DNA of 44,323 nt from Patescibacteria group bacterium (GTDB lineage: Bacteria > Patescibacteriota > Minisyncoccia > Phycocordibacterales > UBA1006): positions 1-44,323 of the forward strand of contig JAQBQS010000009.1 in assembly GCA_028286885.1 (NCBI GenBank), read 5' to 3'. Position numbers and translations under genes: made by a program. The notes under the pieces were generated by a model. The model was given only the letters and a program-made list of their open reading frames with translations, made no database searches and had not been told where the DNA came from. Positions within the stretch are counted from its first letter, which is position 1; each line of letters starts with the position of its first letter. Positions 7,798-16,784 of the stretch are shown here, one piece after another.

Positions 7798-8379
7798 ATG
7801 AACAAGAAAACACTGCCGCAATTTCATAAAGGATTCACGTTGATCGAAACATTATTTGCGATCCTGATCTTTTCGGCTGCACTGATCGCCCTTATGACGA
7901 TCGCGGGAAGGGGAATCTCGGCGACGGCGAATGCCGCGCAGACAACGACCGCTTCATATATCGCCCAAGAAGGCATCGAGGTCGCGCGCAACATGCGCGA
8001 TAGCAACTATGAGTCCGGCGGAGTATGGGATTCGAACCTCTCGTCTTGCGCCTTCAGCACTCCGTGCAAAGTTGTTTACGGAACAGGCTCAACCGCACCC
8101 ATGCTTGCACCATGCTCAAGTTACCTTCCTTCGCTTGCGGGAACGGCGCCTACGTGCGGCGAGGTTGTAAAAGCATCTGCATCCGGAGGATTTGCCGACA
8201 CGGGAACCAATTCGCAGTATTCGCGCACGGTGTATGTCGTTCCCGTCACGCCAGTACCAACGACGCAAAATCCGACGCCTTCAGTCAATGAATACGAAGT
8301 CATCTCGCGCGTGAACTGGGTTTCAAAAACGATTCCTCACGTTGTGACGCTTGAAACGATTGTGAAGGATTGGCACTAA
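7798..8379 (+). CDS. Minor prepilin, PilV/GspI-like
   Basis: A 193-aa prepilin with leader MNKKTLPQFHKG and FTLIETLFAILIFSAALIALM. The AQEGIEVARNMRDSNYE motif after the helix is the PilV/GspI-type pattern. Cysteines at three places in the head could form disulfides. It begins 6 nt after the previous gene; its stop is followed at once by a hairpin-rich inserted element. Confidence 0.83.
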   Translation: MNKKTLPQFHKGFTLIETLFAILIFSAALIALMTIAGRGISATANAAQTTTASYIAQEGIEVARNMRDSNYESGGVWDSNLSSCAFSTPCKVVYGTGSTAPMLAPCSSYLPSLAGTAPTCGEVVKASASGGFADTGTNSQYSRTVYVVPVTPVPTTQNPTPSVNEYEVISRVNWVSKTIPHVVTLETIVKDWH

Positions 8380-8380
8380 T

Positions 8381-8527
8381 ACCCCCTCGCCCTACGGGCA
8401 CTCCCCCTAAAAGGGGGAGACAGTCCCACAGAGTATTTCCAAAATCTAACATTTAGTTAGATCACAACTGTCAGCTATGCGAAGCTGTCCCCTCCTAACA
8501 GGAGGGGTGCCCGCAGGGCGGGGTGGT
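8381..8527. mobile_element. MITE/REP-doublet-like hairpin element (147 bp)
   Basis: The two ends are imperfect inverted copies: ACCCCCTCGCCCTACGGGCA at the left matches the complement of TGCCCGCAGGGCGGGGTGGT at the right. Each arm also has its own hairpin (8401-8419 and 8489-8507), and the middle holds two more (8444-8462 with loop ATTTA, and 8472-8487). There is no coding capacity. This is the architecture of non-autonomous elements moved by IS200/IS605 or RAYT transposases; the assignment is structural only. Confidence 0.65.
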
Positions 8528-9115
8528 ATGAACATTATGAAATCATTTTTTAACAAGTTAAAAGAAGCTCATAAAGGATTCGTGATTTTGTTCACGGTCT
8601 TGATTTCGGCGATCATCCTGATGATCGGGTTCGGCATTTTCAGCATTGCGACGCGCGAAACGATCCTCTCGGGTACGGCGCGCGAGGCGCAGTTCTCGTT
8701 TTATGCCGCGGACGCCGGCGTCGAATGCGCGCTTTATTTCCAGACGCATTCGAATGTTTTGCATGCGGGAACAGGATTCCCGGGCGTCAGTACCAATGAC
8801 TGGCCAAGCTGCGGAACAACCGGAAATCAAATCAATGGCGCAGGCGATCCGGGAACGGCGAGCAATCCTGCCAGGTTCGATATCATGGTCGACGCAACGC
8901 AGAAAACATGCGCGCATGTCATCGTATATGATCCGACTTCGAGCGAGCGCCGCATTATCTCGCAGGGATATAATATTTGCGCGCTCGATGCCTCGGGTGT
9001 GGCGCATCCCGTTACGAGCAATCCGCTCCTTGTCGAGCGAGTCTTGGATACGACCTTCAGCACCGTTCCATCAACGACAACAACTCCTCCGACAGGCGGA
9101 GCTCCGACGAATTAA
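8528..9115 (+). CDS. PilX-like pilus assembly protein
   Basis: A 195-aa protein with a PilX_N-like start: basic residues, HKGFVILFTVLISAIILMIGFG as one membrane helix, then TRETILSGTAREAQFSFYAADAGVECALYF. Position 5 after HKG is not Glu, so PilD processing is less sure than for the true prepilins. An in-frame ATG at 8477 would add 17 residues encoded by the inserted hairpin element; 8528 is preferred because it begins right after the element. It is the last gene of the pilus operon. Confidence 0.75.
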   Translation: MNIMKSFFNKLKEAHKGFVILFTVLISAIILMIGFGIFSIATRETILSGTAREAQFSFYAADAGVECALYFQTHSNVLHAGTGFPGVSTNDWPSCGTTGNQINGAGDPGTASNPARFDIMVDATQKTCAHVIVYDPTSSERRIISQGYNICALDASGVAHPVTSNPLLVERVLDTTFSTVPSTTTTPPTGGAPTN

Positions 9116-9137
9116 CCCTTGTATCGCAAGGGTTTTT
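9114..9137 (+). terminator. Terminator of the pilus operon
   Basis: AACCCTTG (9114-9121) pairs with CAAGGGTT (9127-9134), loop TATCG, then T. The stem overlaps the stop codon. Confidence 0.85.
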
Positions 9138-9159
9138 ACGTGGCGCAAACAGCGAGTTG

Positions 9160-11232
<2,073 letters not shown>

Positions 11233-11240
11233 CTTTTAAA

Positions 11241-11249
11241 TGGTATAAA
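11241..11249 (+). promoter_or_regulatory. Promoter of the HDO-like gene, predicts leaderless mRNA
   Basis: Extended -10 TGgTATAAA, 7 nt before the ATG at 11257. Confidence 0.65.
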
Positions 11250-11256
11250 TCACATT

Positions 11257-12009
11257 ATGAATCAAACTGAAAAACTTCTCGAAAAAGTTCATACTAATCT
11301 TAAGGTTATTATGGGGAATGAATTTTTTGCTGGCTTGAAAAGTTCACCTGTCAATCTTCGGGGTTATCAGCTTCTTGTCAAACAAAAATACGGAGGAGTG
11401 ACAAACTTCCTTGATTTCCTTAAAAGAGGCGAGGAGCTGTCGTTGTTATATTCGAAAGAAATAGAAGAAGTTTTTCGGCAAAATTATTTGGATGAAATAG
11501 GATTTTTTGCGGGTGAAGTACGCGATGAATATGCGCATGAAACGTGGCGCCAAAGAAGTTTAAAGTCATTTGGTATCAGTCAGAAGGATTTTGAAAGCAT
11601 CCCTCTTCTTTCCGGAGTTGTTCAGCATGCCGAGATGAGAAGAGAATTGATTGCGAAAGGTACTTTTCTTGAATTAGTCGGAGCTCTCCTTTTTCTTGAA
11701 ATTTTTATAGTCTATGAGATGAAACATCTTATAGAGGCTTTCAAGCGTGATCTTCCTGAACTTTTTCCGAAGGATGGGTATGTTCATGAAAATTTTCCAC
11801 TCAATACCCAAGAGTATTGGTACAATCACGCTCTTCATGACGTATGGCATTTCAGTCAAATTAAAGAAGGGCTTCAATCGTATATTGAAAAGGCAAACCT
11901 TGATGAATCACATTTAAATGAAATTGAAAAAGGGATTGAAAATGTCTTCCAATCCAAATCATTCCTTTATTCGAATGAGCTTTTGAATGAAATTAAAAAA
12001 GCAAGATAA
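11257..12009 (+). CDS. Heme-oxygenase-like diiron (HDO/CADD-type) protein
   Basis: A 250-aa, all-helical protein. Its metal-ligand pattern fits the HDO superfamily (CADD, UndA, SznF): Glu87-x6-His94, Glu148 or Glu154 in the next helix, and His191-x3-Asp195-x2-His198. CADD uses the same E-x6-H and H-x3-D-x2-H arrangement. Family members bind two Fe (or Fe/Mn) and use O2 for N-oxygenation, C-C cleavage or self-sacrificing pABA synthesis. No substrate is suggested by the neighbours (ligA and gatCA), and it has its own promoter. The fold is inferred from motifs and length; the reaction is unknown. Confidence 0.65.
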   Translation: MNQTEKLLEKVHTNLKVIMGNEFFAGLKSSPVNLRGYQLLVKQKYGGVTNFLDFLKRGEELSLLYSKEIEEVFRQNYLDEIGFFAGEVRDEYAHETWRQRSLKSFGISQKDFESIPLLSGVVQHAEMRRELIAKGTFLELVGALLFLEIFIVYEMKHLIEAFKRDLPELFPKDGYVHENFPLNTQEYWYNHALHDVWHFSQIKEGLQSYIEKANLDESHLNEIEKGIENVFQSKSFLYSNELLNEIKKAR

Positions 12010-12019
12010 TGCTTTTTTT
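11995..12019 (+). terminator. Weak AT-rich terminator overlapping the HDO-like stop codon
   Basis: AAAAAAGCA (11995-12003) pairs with TGCTTTTTT (12010-12018), loop AGATAA. Only two G-C pairs. Confidence 0.5.
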
Positions 12020-12038
12020 CATGCAAAAAATTTCCGAA

Positions 12039-12044
12039 TATGAT
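12039..12044 (+). promoter_or_regulatory. -10 box of gatCA
   Basis: TATGAT, 11 nt before the gatC ATG. AAGG at 12045-12048 is one of the few Shine-Dalgarno-like stretches in the window but would fall at the transcript's very start. Confidence 0.4.
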
Positions 12045-12055
12045 AAGGTATTCCC

Positions 12056-12334
12056 ATGATTACGAAGCAACAAATGCAGGATCTGGCCATGCTCGCGCGC
12101 GTCGGAGTACCTGAGGCAGAGCTTGACCAAGTAGCAGGGGAGATCGATGCGATTGTCGGATATATCGATATCTTAAATACGGTTAATGTGGAGGATATTG
12201 TTGATATGCCTTTGCAGGTGAATGTTACGCACGCTGATGCGAACGCAACCACAACGGGGACATATTTCGATACGCTTATCGCGGCTGCACCTGACTCGCA
12301 GGACGGATTTTACAAGGTTCCAAAAATTCTCTAA
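12056..12334 (+). CDS. gatC: Asp-tRNA(Asn)/Glu-tRNA(Gln) amidotransferase subunit C
   Basis: A 92-aa GatC. It wraps around GatA and GatB and stabilises the amidotransferase that makes Gln-tRNA(Gln) or Asn-tRNA(Asn) from the mischarged forms. The N-terminal pattern (MITKQQMQDLAMLARVGVPEAEL) and the IVGYIDILNTVNVEDI helix are typical, as is the C-terminal DGFYKVPKIL. gatA starts 2 nt after its stop. Confidence 0.9.
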   Translation: MITKQQMQDLAMLARVGVPEAELDQVAGEIDAIVGYIDILNTVNVEDIVDMPLQVNVTHADANATTTGTYFDTLIAAAPDSQDGFYKVPKIL

Positions 12335-12336
12335 AT

Positions 12337-13761
12337 ATGGCACTCGATCTTAAAAACCTCACCATTGAAAAAGCTCACGCAATGCTCGTTGCGAAGGAAA
12401 TTTCAGTTGCCGAACTTGTCGAGGCGCATCTTGCGCATGCTCGTATTGCCGATAAAGAAATTCATGCGTTCATCGAGCTTTTTGAACATGAGTCAGATCG
12501 AGTCGCAAAGGCCCAGGCGATGATTGACGCTGGAACAGCGACAATGCTCACAGGAATTCCCTATGGAATCAAGGATAATATTTTGGTCGAGGGACATATT
12601 GCGAGCGCGGGTTCCCGAATGCTCCGAGATTACACGGCATCATACTCGGCAACGGTAATCAAGAAACTTGATGCGGTCGGAGCGATCCCGATGGGGCGAA
12701 CGAACATGGACGACGCGGCGATGGGTTCGTCAACCGAATCGTCATATTATGGCCCTACGAAAAATCCTCGCAACACGTCGCGTGTTCCGGGCGGATCATC
12801 AGGCGGATCGGCTGCTGCAGTTGCCGCGGACATGTGCCTCTTCGCGCTTGGAACGGATACGGGCGGATCGGTGCGCCAGCCGGCATCGTTCTGCGGAATC
12901 GTCGGAATGGTTCCGACATATGGCGCAGTGTCGCGTTCCGGAGCCATCCCGATGGGAAGCTCGCTTGACCAAATCGCGCCGTTTGCAAAAAACGTAGCCG
13001 AGGCGAAAGTTGTGTTTGACGTCATCAAAGGGTTTGATGGTATGGATGCCCAAACGCTTACGCAAGAAACTCGCGCAAAACTTGCCGAGAAACCGGCAGG
13101 CAAAGTCATCGGTGTACCGCGTCATCTTCTTGAAATGGAGGGAATCAATGCAGAAGTGAAAGCGAACTTCGACGCGTCAATTGAAAAGCTGAAGACTCTT
13201 GGATATGAAATTCGAGACATCGAACTTCCTCATGCGCATTTAAGTCTGGCTGTTTATTACATTATTATGCCGGCGGAAGTTTCAACGAACCTGTCACGGC
13301 TCGACGGAATGCGCTATGCCTTCCGCGCTCCGGGAAAAGATTTGCTCGAAACATATATGAAGACGAAGTACGAAGGATTCGGGAAAGAGGTTCGTCGCCG
13401 CATTCTCCTTGGCACCTATGTCCTGTCTGCCGGATATTACGATGCTTATTACAACAAGGCGATCAAGGTGCGAAGCCTGATCAAGTCCGATTACGAGAAA
13501 GTATTCGCGAGCGGAGTTGATTCGGTACTTGTTCCAACGTCTCCCTCAGTTGCATTCAAACCAGGTGAAAAGTCAGATCCCTTGTCGATGTATCTCGCGG
13601 ATATCTTTACGGTGACGGCCAACTTGTGCCACATGCCGGCGATTTCGGTTCCGTCAGGAGTTGACTCGGAAGGGCTTCCATTTGGAATCCAGTTTACTGC
13701 TAATCAGGGAATGGAAGAAACAATGTTCAGTATCGCGAATGATTTTGAAAAAAACTCCTAG
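12337..13761 (+). CDS. gatA: Asp-tRNA(Asn)/Glu-tRNA(Gln) amidotransferase subunit A
   Basis: A 474-aa amidase-signature enzyme that releases ammonia from glutamine for transamidation. The Ser-cisSer-Lys triad is intact: Lys79 (GIPYGIKDN), cis-Ser154 in GGSSGGS and nucleophile Ser178 in GTDTGGSVRQP. The C-terminal substrate loop ends with FGIQFTANQGMEETMFSIAN. It is coupled to gatC, but gatB does not follow, so GatB must be encoded elsewhere. Confidence 0.95.
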   Translation: MALDLKNLTIEKAHAMLVAKEISVAELVEAHLAHARIADKEIHAFIELFEHESDRVAKAQAMIDAGTATMLTGIPYGIKDNILVEGHIASAGSRMLRDYTASYSATVIKKLDAVGAIPMGRTNMDDAAMGSSTESSYYGPTKNPRNTSRVPGGSSGGSAAAVAADMCLFALGTDTGGSVRQPASFCGIVGMVPTYGAVSRSGAIPMGSSLDQIAPFAKNVAEAKVVFDVIKGFDGMDAQTLTQETRAKLAEKPAGKVIGVPRHLLEMEGINAEVKANFDASIEKLKTLGYEIRDIELPHAHLSLAVYYIIMPAEVSTNLSRLDGMRYAFRAPGKDLLETYMKTKYEGFGKEVRRRILLGTYVLSAGYYDAYYNKAIKVRSLIKSDYEKVFASGVDSVLVPTSPSVAFKPGEKSDPLSMYLADIFTVTANLCHMPAISVPSGVDSEGLPFGIQFTANQGMEETMFSIANDFEKNS

Positions 13762-13774
13762 TCGGAGTTTTTTC
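13749..13774 (+). terminator. gatCA terminator overlapping the gatA stop codon
   Basis: AAAAAACTCC (13749-13758), loop TAGTC containing the stop, GGAGTTTTTT (13764-13773). It therefore encodes the last residues of GatA. Confidence 0.9.
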
Positions 13775-13775
13775 G

Positions 13776-13784
13776 TGATATAAT
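13776..13784 (+). promoter_or_regulatory. Promoter of the HEPN-like membrane gene, predicts leaderless mRNA
   Basis: Extended -10 TGaTATAAT, 7 nt before the ATG at 13792, placed 2 nt after the gatA terminator. Confidence 0.7.
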
Positions 13785-13791
13785 TTTTTAT

Positions 13792-14412
13792 ATGAACTCG
13801 ACGCCGAACGTTCCGTATATCAATCTCGAATTTATCTTTACCAAGATTTACGATTTTTTGGTATTCATCAAAAATTTTATCGTGACAGGAGGCCATGTAG
13901 ATACCGCTTCGGGCACGACTGATTACGCCGGGATCGTGCATCATACCGGATCGTGGCTCCTCACGATTCTTGTTTTCTTGTTCATCGGGCTCTTCGCGTG
14001 GGCCGTATACATCCGCATCCGTATCCACGAAGTCGACCAGAATTTGAACGAAAGCTACAGCGGGCATTTCATTCCGCCGGTACCCAAGTCCGAGCATAAG
14101 AACCAGCGGTGGGTGGCTATTACGAATCACTTCGCATCTGACAATCAGAACGACTGGCGCGCCGCGATCCTCGACGCCGATTCCATGCTCGACGAACTCG
14201 TAACGGGGCTCGGATACACCGGTGCGGGACTCGGCGAGAAACTGAATCAGGTCCGTGATGTCGATTTTCCGACGAAACAAGCAGCATGGGAGGCGCATAA
14301 GGTGCGAAATATCATTGCCCACCAGGGCGGGGGATATAACTTGTCGGAGCGGCAGAAGGATTTGGTTCGCAAGCATTACGAAAATGTATTTCGAAGTTCC
14401 GGCATTATCTAA
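13792..14412 (+). CDS. Membrane-anchored protein with HEPN-like C-terminal domain
   Basis: A 206-aa protein. Residues 12-32 are hydrophobic, 54-74 are a clear membrane helix, and a basic segment follows (IRIRIHE). The cytosolic part (about 105-201) is helical and has WEAHKVRNIIAHQ with Arg172-x4-His177, the RX4-6H signature of HEPN nucleases and nucleotide-binding domains. No MNT-type antitoxin gene is adjacent. The HEPN assignment rests on this motif and its surroundings and could be wrong; the anchored topology is clear. Confidence 0.5.
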   Translation: MNSTPNVPYINLEFIFTKIYDFLVFIKNFIVTGGHVDTASGTTDYAGIVHHTGSWLLTILVFLFIGLFAWAVYIRIRIHEVDQNLNESYSGHFIPPVPKSEHKNQRWVAITNHFASDNQNDWRAAILDADSMLDELVTGLGYTGAGLGEKLNQVRDVDFPTKQAAWEAHKVRNIIAHQGGGYNLSERQKDLVRKHYENVFRSSGII

Positions 14413-14442
14413 TATAAAATCCCCTGAGGGGGATTTTATATT
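14411..14442. terminator. Bidirectional terminator
   Basis: 14-bp stem (14411-14424 with 14429-14442), loop TGAG, AT-rich base on both sides. It serves the HEPN-like gene and the minus-strand initiator tRNA. Confidence 0.8.
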
Positions 14443-14451
14443 GATTCGTTG

Positions 14452-14522
14452 TTGCGGGGGGACGATTCGAACGTCCGCCTTCAGGTTATGAGCCTGACGA
14501 GATACCATTACTCTACCCCGCT
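14452..14522 (-). tRNA. Initiator tRNA-fMet (CAT)
   Basis: 71-nt cloverleaf; anticodon CAT (complement of 14488-14490) in loop CTCATAA. Acceptor stem GCGGGG/CCCCGC with an unpaired A1 against A72 is the initiator hallmark (E. coli has C1-A72). The anticodon stem is CAGG/CCTG, so only two of the three canonical G-C pairs remain. CCA is not encoded. Confidence 0.85.
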
Positions 14523-14567
14523 ATATGGGGCACAAGTATACTGTATTTCCAGGGTTTGCGCAAGCCC

Positions 14568-14828
14568 TTACTTGGACAGCTTCTTCTTGGCCATGATAAG
14601 AGCTTCAAGCATGATGCGAAGCGCATCAGCATCGCTTTCAGTCGTCTGGATTTCCAATTTTCCAAGATCGCGCACGCGGTTTCTGAAAATTTTATGAGAT
14701 CCTGCAAAGAGTTTCCCAAGTTTTTCCGGCCCATCGATTTTCTTGTCTCGCAGAATAAGGAAAGGGAAGAGATCGGTGCTGACATTTTGAACGATACGAA
14801 ACGTATCGCTGAATTGGTACGTGCGCAT
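14568..14828 (-). CDS. Small conserved-looking protein coupled to radC
   Basis: An 86-aa protein not recognised. It starts MRTYQFSDTFRIVQNVSTDLF, is rich in charged residues with a lysine-rich C-terminus (MAKKKLSK), and has no membrane helix or signal. A longer in-frame start at 14873 would lie inside radC; the ATG at 14828, 1 nt after the radC stop, is the usual coupled arrangement in this window. Co-transcription with radC is likely. Confidence 0.6.
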   Translation of the reverse strand: MRTYQFSDTFRIVQNVSTDLFPFLILRDKKIDGPEKLGKLFAGSHKIFRNRVRDLGKLEIQTTESDADALRIMLEALIMAKKKLSK

Positions 14829-14829
14829 A

Positions 14830-15564
14830 TTATGAGTTTTCCATAATGCTTGTAAATCCCTTGTCCGAAACAATTATGTGGTCGATGAGCTCGATGCCGA
14901 GCACGGTTCCGACGGCGCGCAGCTGTTCCGTAATCTCGATGTCGGCTTTGCTTGGTTTGGTATTTCCCGACGGGTGGTTATGCACCAAGATGACGGCGAC
15001 AGCTCCGTAGTCGATTGCCGGTTTGAACACGTCGCGGGGATGGACGAGATGAGCGTCGACTGTTCCCACCGAAATCGTTTCGTCGCGTATGACTTTATAA
15101 TGATTGTTCAGATAAATTCCGCGCAAATGTTCGCGCGGCAGGTCGCGGATGCTTTTGGTGAATTCATATACGTCGCGCGCGGTGCGGATCATCTTTTGTC
15201 CTGATGAACCTTTTTCAAAAAGCCTGCGTCCGAATTCCACTGATGCGACGATCTGCGTCGCTTTTCCTTCCGGAATGCCGAGATCCTTGGAAAGCCGTTT
15301 CGGATCGCGCGCGTTCGCGATCGATTTCTCGCCGTATTGCTTCAAAACCCGGCTCGCCATTTCCATGACGTCTTCTTTCTTGGTTCCGATATTGATCATA
15401 ACCGCCAGGAGTTCCGCCATCGATAAAGCTGCAGGTCCTTCGCGAAGCATCGTCTCGCGAGGCTTCTTGTCATTCGGCTGGTCGCGGAATTTTAAAATAT
15501 AGGGCCGCATGCCGTCAGAGACAGCGATCATCGGTTCTAAATTTTTAAAGGCGTATTTGGTCAT
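14830..15564 (-). CDS. radC: RadC-family JAMM/MPN+ protein
   Basis: A 244-aa RadC protein. The N-terminal helix-hairpin-helix part (about 45-120) includes LSMAELLAVMINIGTKKEDV and the C-terminal MPN+ domain has the zinc motif around HLVHPRDVFKPAI ... VHNHPSGNTKPSKADIEITEQL. The family has a predicted metalloprotease or nuclease fold; the old link to DNA repair is not established. A TGaTATACT box lies 6 nt upstream. A small gene is coupled downstream. Confidence 0.9.
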   Translation of the reverse strand: MTKYAFKNLEPMIAVSDGMRPYILKFRDQPNDKKPRETMLREGPAALSMAELLAVMINIGTKKEDVMEMASRVLKQYGEKSIANARDPKRLSKDLGIPEGKATQIVASVEFGRRLFEKGSSGQKMIRTARDVYEFTKSIRDLPREHLRGIYLNNHYKVIRDETISVGTVDAHLVHPRDVFKPAIDYGAVAVILVHNHPSGNTKPSKADIEITEQLRAVGTVLGIELIDHIIVSDKGFTSIMENS

Positions 15565-15570
15565 GATGCG

Positions 15571-15579
15571 AGTATATCA
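15571..15579 (-). promoter_or_regulatory. radC promoter, predicts leaderless mRNA
   Basis: On the minus strand TGATATACT; the box ends 6 nt before the ATG. Confidence 0.7.
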
Positions 15580-15610
15580 TTCCATGGATAAAGAGTTTTT
15601 AAACAAAAAC

Positions 15611-15632
15611 AAAAAAAAGCCGAAAAGCGGCC
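15611..15632 (-). terminator. Terminator of the 204-aa hypothetical gene
   Basis: Minus strand: GCCG CTTTT CGGC followed by eight T. Confidence 0.8.
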
Positions 15633-15652
15633 ATTTTGTGTGGATAAGATGC

Positions 15653-16267
15653 TTATGCTTTTCTAATATATCCTCCTTGCGGAAGAATGATTCCCGCAAT
15701 GCCGTTTCGATTTCCATCTTTGTCGATGATTCCATAGTCGCCCCTTGCGCTCAGGCTGACCTTCCCGTTTCGCTCTTTGCCGTCCGAAAAATAGACAACC
15801 GCGTCGCCGTCCTCGAGGCCTGCCTTTTTGATCAGAAGCTTGCTCGGGTCGTCTTGCGGCGGGACCTTTCCGGACATCATATCCCATTCGCCGTAGCCCT
15901 TGGCAGAAAATATTCTGATCTCTTCTTCCCAGTCCTCTTTGGTAATGGTCTTGGGTTCCTGTGCCGCAGGTTCGGTTATGAGCTCATAGACAGACGTATC
16001 AGTTTTCAAGAAAACCCGTCCGTCTTTCGATGTCGCGCCTGTTATGTTGCTGATGGCTTTTGTGTTTCCATCCAGCAGAATCGGTTGTCCCATTTTCACA
16101 TCCGTATCGATGACTCCTGAGATGGAATTTCCAGTCGGGACGCTTGATTGCGTAAGAATTCCAATCTTCGTAAATGTGACACTTTTGCCTGCCTTGAGGT
16201 TGAGACTGTTTAGAAAAATCTCTTCAGGCGATTCGATTTTGGGCGTTGTTCCGAAATTGTTTTCCAT
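15653..16267 (-). CDS. Hypothetical protein, 204 aa
   Basis: Not recognised. The N-terminal half is predominantly short beta-type segments (LKAGKSVTFTKIGIL ... GRVFLKTDTSVYELI). The C-terminal half is acidic and glycine-rich (DWEEEIRIFSAKGYGEWDMMSGK ... GDAVVYFSDGKERNGKVSL). There is no signal peptide or membrane helix, so it is probably cytosolic. The ATG at 16267 fits the TATAAT box 6 nt upstream; a start at 16297 would lie upstream of that box. It has its own terminator, so it is a single-gene unit. Confidence 0.65.
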   Translation of the reverse strand: MENNFGTTPKIESPEEIFLNSLNLKAGKSVTFTKIGILTQSSVPTGNSISGVIDTDVKMGQPILLDGNTKAISNITGATSKDGRVFLKTDTSVYELITEPAAQEPKTITKEDWEEEIRIFSAKGYGEWDMMSGKVPPQDDPSKLLIKKAGLEDGDAVVYFSDGKERNGKVSLSARGDYGIIDKDGNRNGIAGIILPQGGYIRKA

Positions 16268-16273
16268 TTTTGC

Positions 16274-16282
16274 ATTATAGCA
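16274..16282 (-). promoter_or_regulatory. Promoter of the 204-aa gene, predicts leaderless mRNA
   Basis: Minus strand TGCTATAAT, an extended -10 box 6 nt before the ATG. Confidence 0.75.
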
Positions 16283-16298
16283 GGTTTCCATAGTCAAG

Positions 16299-16326
16299 AA
16301 AAAATACCCTTCAAAGGGTATTTTTT
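16299..16326. terminator. Terminator of the minus-strand tRNA pair
   Basis: Stem 16299-16311 with 16314-16326 and T-runs on both strands; lies 6 nt past the tRNA-Asp 3' end. Confidence 0.85.
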
Positions 16327-16332
16327 CTTCTG

Positions 16333-16406
16333 CGGAGCCGACGGGACTTGAACCCGCAACCTCCCGCGTGACAGGCGGGTGCTCTAACCAGTTGAGCTAC
16401 GGCTCC
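16333..16406 (-). tRNA. tRNA-Asp (GTC)
   Basis: 74-nt cloverleaf; acceptor GGAGCCG/CGGCTCC, anticodon loop CTGTCAC, T-loop TTCAAGT, discriminator G73 as expected for Asp. No encoded CCA. Confidence 0.95.
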
Positions 16407-16470
16407 GTATTTGCGCAAGCGAAACTCTAGCATGAATTCATGAAAAATCCAATGTGCGAGAATGCCCGTG

Positions 16471-16544
16471 TGTCAGAGGTGGGAGTTGAACCCACGACCT
16501 CGGCGTTATGAATGCCGCGCTCTCACCAACTGAGCTACTCTGAC
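16471..16544 (-). tRNA. tRNA with CAT anticodon: elongator Met, or Ile2
   Basis: 74-nt cloverleaf; acceptor GTCAGAG/CTCTGAC, anticodon loop TTCATAA, discriminator A73. The fully paired acceptor rules out the initiator. Sequence alone does not separate tRNA-Met from the lysidine-modified tRNA-Ile2. Confidence 0.9.
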
Positions 16545-16546
16545 GT

Positions 16547-16576
16547 GTCCCGCCATAGCTTTATGCGACGGCGGAC
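16547..16576. repeat. REP-like palindrome
   Basis: GTCCcGCC (16547-16554) faces GGCGGAC (16570-16576) around a short centre, with one bulged C. It looks like a small extragenic palindrome at the 5' side of the tRNA. Confidence 0.5.
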
Positions 16577-16624
16577 AAGTCATGACAAAATAGCATGATT
16601 CGCCCCTTTTTTCAAGAGGTCTTC

Positions 16625-16653
16625 TTGATTTAAATCTGAAATAATACTACAGT
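16625..16653 (+). promoter_or_regulatory. Promoter of the rRNA-mimic small RNA
   Basis: TTGATT (16625-16630), 17-nt spacer, TACAGT (16648-16653). The predicted start is near 16660. Confidence 0.55.
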
Positions 16654-16659
16654 ATTTCG

Positions 16660-16784
16660 AGCGGCAGCAATGCTGGTTCGGTTCTTGTCTTCAGTCCTCG
16701 GGCGGATTTGCTTGGAAGCAGCAATTCCTTAATGAGTGCGTAACAGCTCACCCAAAGGATCGAGTTTCCCTCGGTCCTTTTTTA
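16660..16784 (+). ncRNA. Small RNA containing a 23S rRNA GTPase-associated-centre mimic
   Basis: About 125 nt with its own promoter and terminator. Positions 16704-16751 reproduce helices H43 and H44 of 23S rRNA (E. coli about 1055-1105), the L11-binding GTPase-associated centre. H43 is GGATTTGCT/AGCAATTCC around loop TGGAAGC; then TTAAT; then GAGTGCGTAACAGCTCAC as H44. The base equivalent to A1067 is G. An H42-like stem forms from TCCT-C-GGG (16695-16702) and CCC-AA-AGGA (16751-16759). The sequence further out is not rRNA-like, so this is not a simple 23S fragment. CAGC/GCTG makes a 5' hairpin near 16664-16674. No protein is encoded. L11 binding is inferred from the structure. Confidence 0.7.
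16754..16784 (+). terminator. Terminator of the small RNA, mutually exclusive with its H42-like stem
   Basis: AAAGGATCGAG (16754-16764) pairs with CTCGGTCCTTT (16770-16780), loop TTTCC, then T. AGGA at 16756-16759 is also needed to pair with TCCT at 16695-16698, so the two folds compete. Confidence 0.8.

Noticed and set aside
15639-15647. Perfect DnaA box (TTATCCACA on the minus strand)
   Set aside because: A single match is expected by chance about once per 130 kb per strand, it lies in the 3' end of a gene and has no companions; not evidence of an origin or of sigma-DnaA control.
16660-16784. Considered 4.5S SRP RNA because of GGAAGCAGC
   Set aside because: The SRP helix 8 pairing partner and GGAA tetraloop context are missing, while GAGTGCGTAACAGCTCAC is specific to 23S helix 44.
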